From: Dryococelus australis
Lineage: Eukaryota; Arthropoda; Insecta; Phasmatodea; Phasmatidae
NCBI GenBank assembly: GCA_029891345.1
Contig: CM056994.1
Location: 220,824,491-220,888,490 of the forward strand
Length of the DNA: 64,000 bases
Direction: 5' to 3'
The translations under genes and the position numbers were made by a program. The notes under the pieces were generated by a model, which saw only the letters and a program-made list of their open reading frames with translations, ran no database searches and was not told the DNA's origin. Below are positions 58,003 to 64,000 of the stretch, one piece after another; within the stretch, counting starts at the first letter, position 1; each line of letters opens with the position of its first letter.

Positions 58003-61000
58003 TTTTTTTATAGTAAGGATATTAGCACTACCGCTAGGTGAAAAGAAGTGAGTTGCTCACCCCCACACCCTTCCATGACCCACAAACCCTCTCTGGAGTT
58101 TAGGTATGTGGCCTTGAACTTTGTTTTCACACCCATATTCTTGAGTTCCGCATTGCAAATACTTTTAACAGCTTTAGCCATGGTCTATCTGAGCTATTCA
58201 TCTTCAGCAGGTTTTCCCGGTAATAGTATGACTGTTTTCAGTTTGAGAAGGCAGCACAATACACAGTCCAACCCACAGTGGCACATCAGCCAAGCAGAAT
58301 GTGGTCATTTGTGGTGCCTGTGACCACTTAACTCTTTTGAAACAACCAAGACTTCCCTTTCTTTCTCCATCTCAGGTTGACTGAAAGCTATGTCGCTGCA
58401 TTTTCTTATTTCCCTTCCGATTCTACTGAATAATCAATGCCTTCATAAATGTTCTTGGGTTATTTTCCTCTGCAACTTTCTGGAGCTTAAATCTCACTAT
58501 TAAGTTGTAGTGTAATTTCTCACTTGACCTCCTGTTATATCCACTCAAAACACATCCCTACGATTATTTGAAATTTTAAGGTGGCCCTCCCATGCAAGAG
58601 CAAATCCAGTACTATAACTTATGGTTGCCTAGCAAATGGAGTGTCTTCACATTTATAGAATCCCTCCTTTTGTTATACCAACTCCTGGGATTCCTTAGGG
58701 CATGTTTGCTCATAATATCTCTTTGGCAATCTGCACAGATTTGAGGGGTCTGCAGTGGCAATTTGTTTGACATAATTTATAGTTTTCTTTTCTCATGTCC
58801 TGACCTCAATATCTGTTTTATGGAGAAGACAGCTTCTTTTTTCTTTGGATGCAATGCAAACAGTATGACAAGCAAGTGATGATCCACAAAATTTTGATCC
58901 TTGTTAAGGGGCGATGGCTTTAAGTTATTTGGTGAATGACCCCCACCCCCGCCATAATTCTTGCATTATCCTCACCGCATCCTGCCAATAAACTGGGTTC
59001 CACTGCTTATTAATATGTTATTAAAATAATCTCAACACAGAAACACATTTTAATTTAGGTGAATATGTGCTTCGTTTTTATATTTCTATGCATCATGGCC
59101 TCCACCAACCACGAGAGTAAATTGGAAATCACTACAATGTGATGGTGTTTGCAATACATACATGATAAGGTCCTTGTCTCAACTGCTTCCAGAATGTAGG
59201 TGTTTTAATTTGGAAAACAGCTGAGAGCCCCCCAATGATGTTAAAAAGGAATTTGAGTTGGTTCCAGTGAAAAGGTTTGAAAATTATTCGTTGCCTTGGT
59301 TTTTGTATCAAAACATAACAATTTACATATATTTTCCCCAAAATTTTACAATCAATTAACTTTATATAAAAATATAGTTTTCCCACTGATTACATTTAGT
59401 AAAAAAAGGGTATCAAAAATAATTATGTTTACAACCTACCCCAAAATCTACATTTTTACAAGATTACATCTCTTTCCAGCTATGTATATGCAGGTTACAT
59501 ATAATTATTTTGCTTTAAACCATACTTAACTAAAATGGCAGCAAGGCCCCCAAAATGTTTAGGGAACAGCAGTTCCTGCCCAAGTGAAAACCCTGTGCTG
59601 TCTCCCCAAATCTGGGCAAGACACCTGTATTTATATTTTATTTGAAATCATCTAGAACATTACAAAATGATCTTCACTCTGTCAATATCCAGAAGTCCTG
59701 GAGGTTACCCTGGTGGTATGTGACTGGCTGGCTGGCTGGCATCACGTGGTCCAGGTGACGTACAAGGGAAGGGAAGGCAGTCATAGATTTTGTAGGTGGC
59801 AGCAACCCCAAGGCACCAACACTTGCAGACCAGCAGGCCCACCCAGCGGACGTGAGGCATGGAGCTCGTCAAACACACACCCATCGCAGCGAAGGTAAAG
59901 TGTCCCAAACGGCCAACATTTTCTCAACTTCATATTGCACCATCGGTTTGACTTTCGTTCAATGTGCAGGAATAGCCATCACAATAATATACTGTGTTAC
60001 TCTTGCTGAATGGGGGTGTGGCCCCATTAAATTAGAAGTGATATCTCTCCAGAGCACTTTCAGTATTCTGACTACTGGGCTATGGTGAAAAGTTCAGTAC
60101 AGCTAAGTAGTTCTGCAGAACTTGTATTGAGTGACATACTGTTTTAGGTTTTGGCCAACTTCTGGCCATCAATAATTTAACGAGATTTCCCTCAATGTCT
60201 CTTTCACTGTTGAGTGGCTGACATACTTGGGATTAATAATTTAATAAATGAACAATTAAAATTAATCGTTAAAAATGTGTAATTTTTAATTTATTAGTTA
60301 ATTTTAAAACTAATTAACTCCTACCTTTTAATTGTTAAAATATCTGGTTAATGATTTAACCTAACGTTAGTTAACTTTGCAATTGCCTGTAGGCCGAAGA
60401 AGACAGCAAAATATATGCAAATGCCAGTAATATCTTAAACTTCTTAAAAATACGCAACGTATTTGACGGTCGACAAGTTGCACACCACAACATACAGATA
60501 GATACACTGACATTATGTACTGAATTGAAGATCATCGTTAGTCGCATGCAATGCAATTGTGAGGTAAGTGAGATGCAACCATCACAAATTTATCTATACA
60601 ATCTCCCACTACGCAAAAATAACAGTTGCACAATTGATGATCCTTGTGCGGCATGCATATTTTGATTGTTTTTGTAGTCGGTGTACTGGTTTGGTTTTGT
60701 GCTAAGTTGTGCTATAAGAGTTTATTTTAGAAGTTTTATTTCAAATTTTTTTTTGTAGAAGATTTTTAATTAATCATTTTGATAAGTAGGCCTATCTGAT
60801 TCGACATTCAGCAACGATATTGAAATTTTTTTTCTGGGACTGTAAATTGTGATTTTTTAAAAATGTCCTACGAAATACTTCTTTGCGACTTTATTTTAAC
60901 TAGGGATGGGTCGCTGTTGATACAGATGAACCGGCAGATATCACGATCATCAGCATCGCGGTATCTTAACATTATTTTCCAATTATTATTCACCGATTAG

Positions 61001-61041
61001 TAGGACTTAGATTACTAAAGTAGCATGTATGTAGCACTTAC
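58003..61041. other. Non-coding, one doubtful plus-strand exon
   Basis: No recognised gene. A GC-richer stretch at 59690-59905 ends with ATGGAGCTCGTCAAACACAC and a possible donor AAGGTAAAG at 59893, which could be a first coding exon of about 12 codons, but this is weak. 60900 starts with CTAGGGATGGGTCG, like the end of the 24211-25061 element. Confidence 0.35.
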
Positions 61042-61139
61042 CAATGCCATATCATGAACGGGAGACTGTTCACTGTTAGAGGGCTCGCAGTACTGTGGAA
61101 CCACATTCTCATTATCCAGATCCCGTTTATTCAGTTTTC
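61042..61139 (-). CDS. Candidate internal exon, gene unknown
   Basis: On the minus strand, TTGTACAG precedes 98 bp without a stop in one frame: two bases, then KLNKRDLDNENVVPQYCEPS and NSEQSPVHDMAL, followed by GTAAGTGC, a strong donor. The exon ends in phase 0, as the acceptor of the FOXRED1 exon at 50328 requires, and it is on the same strand upstream of it. However, the sequence does not match the FOXRED1 segment expected there (which should end near RVPAFE). It may be from another gene, an alternative exon or chance. Confidence 0.25.
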
Positions 61140-61382
61140 CTGTACAAGTTTTTTTTATGGTCCTGACAAATAGCCCATATAAACAATGTTAAATAAACCT
61201 GCATTCTACATCTCGTAAAGCATTAATTTACAGCATCCATCTATCAGATATTTTGTCTGAAACCCAAAATATATTTGGAACAATTGTTTTTCGATGATTT
61301 GTTTCTGTCCTTTATATTTTTCTGTGTATTTCCTGTCGGTACATTTACCAAAGATTGTGTGATCATTTGTATTTCAACACTA

Positions 61383-61385
<3 letters not shown>
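61140..61385. other. Non-coding sequence
   Basis: AT-rich sequence before the TG repeat; nothing recognised. Confidence 0.5.
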
Positions 61386-61445
<60 letters not shown>

Positions 61446-61470
61446 GTGCATGTGTGTGTGCGCATGCGTG
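61386..61470. repeat. (TG)n microsatellite
   Basis: About 27 uninterrupted GT units (61386-61440) followed by an impure tail with CG and CA steps. It lies about 50 bp outside the left end of the Polinton-like sequence. Confidence 0.95.
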
Positions 61471-61518
61471 TATTTAAATCAAAAATTGATGCTATCGATA
61501 GTATTGAGTTGTATAGAG

Positions 61519-61760
61519 ATGCCGATCTGAGCGCAACCGCAAAAAAGTGACTCAAAAAGTTGCGTTTGGGAGCACTTGCAAAAAAAAAAATAAAAAGTTG
61601 CATTTGAGCACAACCGCAAAAAAAGCGACTCAAAAAGAAAAGTTGCATTTGGTTAGATCATAGTCTTTAGAAAAAAAGTCGTGTTAAACTTTGCATTTGA
61701 GTGCATCTGCAAAAATATGCGTAAAAAGTTGCGTTTGGGCGCAGTTGCAAATAAAGAAGG
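61519..61760 (+). repeat. Polinton subterminal repeat array
   Basis: Five or six imperfect units of 38-48 bp, each starting TTTG(A/G)G and holding a GCA(A)CCGCAAAAAA block and AAAAAGTTGC(G/A). The junction AGTTGCGTTTG.GCGCA..TGC can fold as a small hairpin (GTTGCG against CGCAAC). The position just outside the first ORF fits the terminal inverted repeat of a Polinton, which often carries tandem repeats; the other terminus is not in the window. Confidence 0.65.
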
Positions 61761-62065
61761 ATCAGTTGCTAAATGTATTAAACGGAACCAAACAATTTAA
61801 GAAACTTTATGAACTTACAATTGGACAGTCCTATCCCATAAACCATGCTGAAATAAATGATACACTGTATGGACAGAAAGTGGTAATTACTTCTGGAAAT
61901 TTTTAAATAACCTTACCAGACAGATATGTTCAGATTTTCAGTGAAAAAGTTTTAAATGATGTTAATTGTGGAGGTATAAGTTGTGTACATGATGGAATGG
62001 TGGATTGTGGTGTTAAACAAATGCATTCTATTCAGTATTTTAAAGAAAAAATGATCGTCGTATAA
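61691..62065 (+). pseudogene. Small Polinton-linked ORF with one in-frame stop
   Basis: A single frame runs from the repeat array to TAA at 62063-62065, with one TAA at 61904-61906. The protein-like part starts near 61765 and includes KLYELTIGQSYPINHAEIND, TLYGQKVVITSGNF and, after the stop, LPDRYVQIF. The pattern (short, ..YPI..., YG..V..., LP.RY) resembles small proteins I associate with insect mobile elements, perhaps an OB-fold DNA-binding protein, but I cannot name it. The first codons may be repeat-derived. It converges on the penton-like gene; a palindrome lies 44 nt after its stop. Confidence 0.5.
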
Positions 62066-62108
62066 TTAGATATCAGTTGATTTTTATTTGTGTCCATATC
62101 TCTATAAA

Positions 62109-62136
62109 GTTTTAATGGTTATCCAATCATTAAAAC
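62109..62136. terminator. Gene-end palindrome 1
   Basis: GTTTTAATGGTT, loop ATCC, AATCATTAAAAC: a 12-bp stem (one G-T pair) with a 4-nt loop. It starts 44 nt past the stop of the 61691-62065 ORF. It shares TTTAATGG and the 4-nt loop with palindromes 2 and 3. Confidence 0.6.
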
Positions 62137-62302
62137 ACAATTATCACTCTGACTTCGGTAATGTGCTACAACATAGTCTAATTTAAAATTTAGATACACA
62201 TATCCAAATTCGACATATTAAAGTAGCCGAAACATTGAATTTTTTTTTTTTAAATCTTTCATTGCACTTTCTATAGAAATATTATTCATCTTTATCGCAT
62301 GA

Positions 62303-62332
62303 AACTTTAATGGTTTTTAAACTATTAAAGTT
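62303..62332. terminator. Gene-end palindrome 2
   Basis: AACTTTAATGGTT, loop TTTA, AACTATTAAAGTT: a 13-bp stem (one G-T pair) with a 4-nt loop. It lies 41 nt past the stop of the minus-strand penton-like gene (62373). Confidence 0.6.
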
Positions 62333-62372
62333 ATTATATATAGAATATGACTACTTCCAACCCAAAAAATAT

Positions 62373-63098
62373 CTATGGTCTCATCTCTAATACCACTCTT
62401 CTTTTGGACAAATCAAAGTTAATTAACTTACCTTTTTCATCCTTAATTTCAACTATTATTTCATTAACTTGATTTGTTTGCACTGGAAAAAATTATGGAT
62501 AAGCTGGTTCGTAATAGATCTTGTCGCCAAATCCAAATGTTGTTTTGGTTTAAAAGTGGTAATTATGTTAGTTTCTCTATGATTATATTCATCATGTTTT
62601 AATATCATACCATTTACTATATTACAGTGTATATTTAATGCTTCAAATGGAGCAAATTTTGGAATTGTATAGCCATAATGATCCACATTTGCTTTGAGAG
62701 TTTTATTTTCTACGAAACCCAAAAGTTTTACTACTGAACCCCGTTTTCCAAACTGTAATTTAAGCGTACATTTTACTTTCACTCTGTTCGTTATTTTATC
62801 TAGCTCGAAAGCTATATCATTTTCTTACCCATCCATTGAATCTACACTAAATGAAAAAATTGCTTTTATAGTTTTTTCAAGATCTTTTAAGCTATATTGG
62901 CCAACTGGAATATCAATTGCTGATTCTATATCATTCTGACCCACAAAATATAGCTTATTTTTCCCGAGATAATGTTATGCGTTAGATAAGTAGTATAGAC
63001 TGAACTAAACCCAATGAGTGCCCCTCTATCTCTAAAGGGTAATGCAGTCTTTTCTTCAACACTGATTTGTTATCTGTTAGTTTGAATACTTCACTCAT
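62373..63098 (-). pseudogene. Polinton penton-like (minor capsid) gene, broken
   Basis: From ATG at 63098 to TAG at 62373 the region codes about 240 residues, near the size expected of the Polinton penton (single jelly-roll) protein that forms the capsid vertices. The middle (62456-62827) is the clearest: FGKRGSVVKLLGFVENKTL, FAPFEALNIHCNIVNGMI and a polar tail. After the last break the end carries an EIKDEKGKLINF block, which is characteristic of penton C-termini. Breaks: a frameshift near 63055, an in-frame stop at 62825-62827, and a frameshift near 62455. It is transcribed divergently from the ATPase, 32 bp away. The family assignment is by pattern and position. Confidence 0.6.
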
Positions 63099-63130
63099 TT
63101 ATTATATTATTTAAAAAAATCTATTAATAA
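63099..63130. promoter_or_regulatory. Shared divergent promoter region
   Basis: Only 32 bp, all but two of them A or T, separate the start codons of the penton-like gene (minus) and the ATPase (plus). It contains TATATTATTTAAAAAAA and must hold both promoters unless they lie inside the genes. Confidence 0.5.
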
Positions 63131-63828
63131 ATGAGCAAGAAAAACATGAAAAATGTAAACTGGGATATTAAAATAAGAATACCGGACAAGACTGTATCGA
63201 CAAAACATCACGGAGAATTATTACCTAATAATATTAGATGTTTGATAGTGGGTCCTAGTCACTGTGGAAAAACTACACGTATGATAGATAATTTTATATA
63301 TGCTCAGGGATGGTTGGACTTTGGTACTGTCTATGTTTGTTCAAAAAGTCTGGCCCAACCAAAATATATCAATTTAAAGAAAGATATAGATGCAGCACCA
63401 AAATTATTTAATAAACCGATAGCATACTTCTTTCCATCAAATGAAGAAATGGTTGATGTAAATGAATGTCATAAAGAGTCTATAGTTGTTTTCGATGATA
63501 TCATACTTGAAAATCAAAATATGGTAAGGGATTACTTTACTTGCGGTAGACACAAAGATATTGTTTCTATTTAGCCCAGACATACTCAAAAGTACCAAAG
63601 CAGCTTATAAGAGACAATGCCAAATTTCTTTGTATATTCAAACAAGATGATACAAATCTTAAACATATTCATAGTGATTTTGTTGGCGGTGATATGTCGT
63701 TTGAGAAATTTAGGGAGACTTGTTCAAAATGTTGGAATAATGAATATGGTTTTGTTACAATAGATATGACTCATAAGTTAAATAATGGTAAGTACTGTAA
63801 CAAAATTAAAGACTTTTTAAATTCTTAG
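63131..63828 (+). pseudogene. Polinton packaging ATPase (FtsK/HerA type), one frameshift
   Basis: The ATPase that would pump DNA into capsids. The first frame (63131-63574) shows the Walker A motif GPSHCGKTT (63250-63276), the Walker B motif IVVFDDII (63483-63506), and YFTCGRHKD near 63535, where the family has a sensor region. The frame then ends at 63572-63574, but an adjacent frame continues the same family pattern (QTYSKVPKQLIRDNA, IFKQDDTNLKHI, CSKCWNNEYGFVTID) to TAG at 63826-63828. A single-base change near 63570 explains this. The total of about 230 codons fits the family's usual size. I chose ATG 63131 because it follows the AT-rich spacer and precedes the conserved start. Confidence 0.85.
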
Positions 63829-63844
63829 ATTATAAGAAAGTTTT

Positions 63845-63874
63845 GTTTTTAATGGAAGTGTTTCCATTAAAAAC
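63845..63874. terminator. Gene-end palindrome 3
   Basis: GTTTTTAATGGAA, loop GTGT, TTCCATTAAAAAC: a perfect 13-bp stem with a 4-nt loop. It sits between two convergent stops, 17 nt after the ATPase stop and 19 nt from that of the minus-strand ORF, so one palindrome could serve both. Confidence 0.7.
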
Positions 63875-63892
63875 TAACATAATCTGATCTTT

Positions 63893-64000
63893 TTAAATGT
63901 ATTCATATATCATAACTATTTCAATAAACACAATTGTACCTTCGGGTACGTTGTAGGCTTTTGGTATTTTAAAATATACCATATCATCAGGGTATTCTTC
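63893..64000 (-). CDS. Partial unknown Polinton ORF (C-terminal end)
   Basis: The last 35 codons of an ORF that enters from beyond the window, reading YPDDMVYFKIPKAYNVPEGT and ending IVMIYEYI before TAA at 63893-63895. It has no stop over this length and lies convergent to the ATPase. I do not recognise it; in Polintons a capsid gene often lies near the ATPase, but nothing here proves that. Confidence 0.55.
   Translation of the reverse strand, partial: EEYPDDMVYFKIPKAYNVPEGTIVFIEIVMIYEYI

Larger units (their letters stand above)
61519..64000. mobile_element. Polinton/Maverick (adintovirus-like) left part
   Basis: The left edge of a large self-synthesising DNA transposon that encodes virus-like morphogenesis proteins; the rest lies beyond the window. 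Evidence is the packaging ATPase (63131-63828), a penton-like gene (62373-63098), a short unknown ORF (61691-62065), a partial ORF at the window end and a terminal repeat array (61519-61760). All complete genes carry at least one disabling break. The usual protein-primed polymerase, retroviral-type integrase, protease and major capsid gene are not seen within these 2.5 kb. Confidence 0.8.

Noticed and set aside
50329..61041. The FOXRED1 exon encoding the segment before LKSAWAG
   Set aside because: I searched for a minus-strand exon ending like RVPAFE and found none; it may lie beyond 64000 or have diverged beyond what I can see by eye.

Overview
The window looks like a piece of a large, repeat-rich animal genome, most likely an arthropod and plausibly an insect. 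It is AT-rich and almost every long stretch is a transposable element or its relic. The only host gene I can name is FOXRED1 on the minus strand (mitochondrial complex I assembly, FAD-dependent oxidoreductase family). Two of its exons are visible: the last coding exon at 8908-9047 and the preceding one at 50214-50328. Their splice phases match, so about 41 kb of the window is a single intron. An intron this size and a tRNA-derived SINE whose body resembles SINEs I associate with insects support the arthropod reading; the order is inference.

Layout. 1-8.9 kb: two broken Gypsy integrase/RNase H relics, a SINE, homopolymers and a roughly 185-bp tandem repeat. 8.9-9.05 kb: FOXRED1 terminal exon. 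9.3-16 kb: a TA-flanked MITE, a 173-bp MITE, and a 3-kb pogo/jerky-like transposon whose decayed transposase keeps all three catalytic Asp codons. 16.4-23 kb: a 1.9-kb LTR-like unit (E), a Tc1-like relic split by a 2.4-kb hAT-like element that itself carries another TIR element, and a 415-bp TTAA-flanked element. 23.2-28.3 kb: a tandem-repeat fragment related to the Gypsy third ORF, then a minus-strand LINE (SGNH esterase end, truncated endonuclease, reverse transcriptase) inserted in a copy of the 9.3-kb MITE. 29.6-46.5 kb: a cluster of related LTR retrotransposons with units A, B, C and D around one decayed Gypsy gag-pol (32.5-36.8 kb) that has PHD-like Cys clusters in gag and a proline-rich extra ORF. 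46.6-49.4 kb: two non-autonomous TIR elements, one holding a large internal palindromic repeat array. 50.2-50.33 kb: FOXRED1 exon. 50.3-61 kb: mostly unrecognised sequence with two more MITE copies. 61.5-64 kb: the left part of a Polinton/Maverick (adintovirus-like) element.

The most interesting signal is in that Polinton. A small ORF, a broken penton-like gene, a packaging ATPase with one frameshift and a partial unknown ORF are arranged convergent-divergent-convergent. Every recognisable 3' end is followed within 17-44 nt by a 12-13-bp palindrome with a loop of exactly 4 nt, and all three palindromes share the core TTTAATGG. They look like a dedicated transcript-end signal, as reported for mimivirus and virophages. 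The second theme is the LTR-like units: they keep a TATA box, AATAAA and paired hairpins whose sequence differs between A/B and C while complementarity is kept.

Limits: positions of relic boundaries are by eye; family names rest on motifs, not searches. Protein-coding relics carry several frameshifts and are described without reconstruction.
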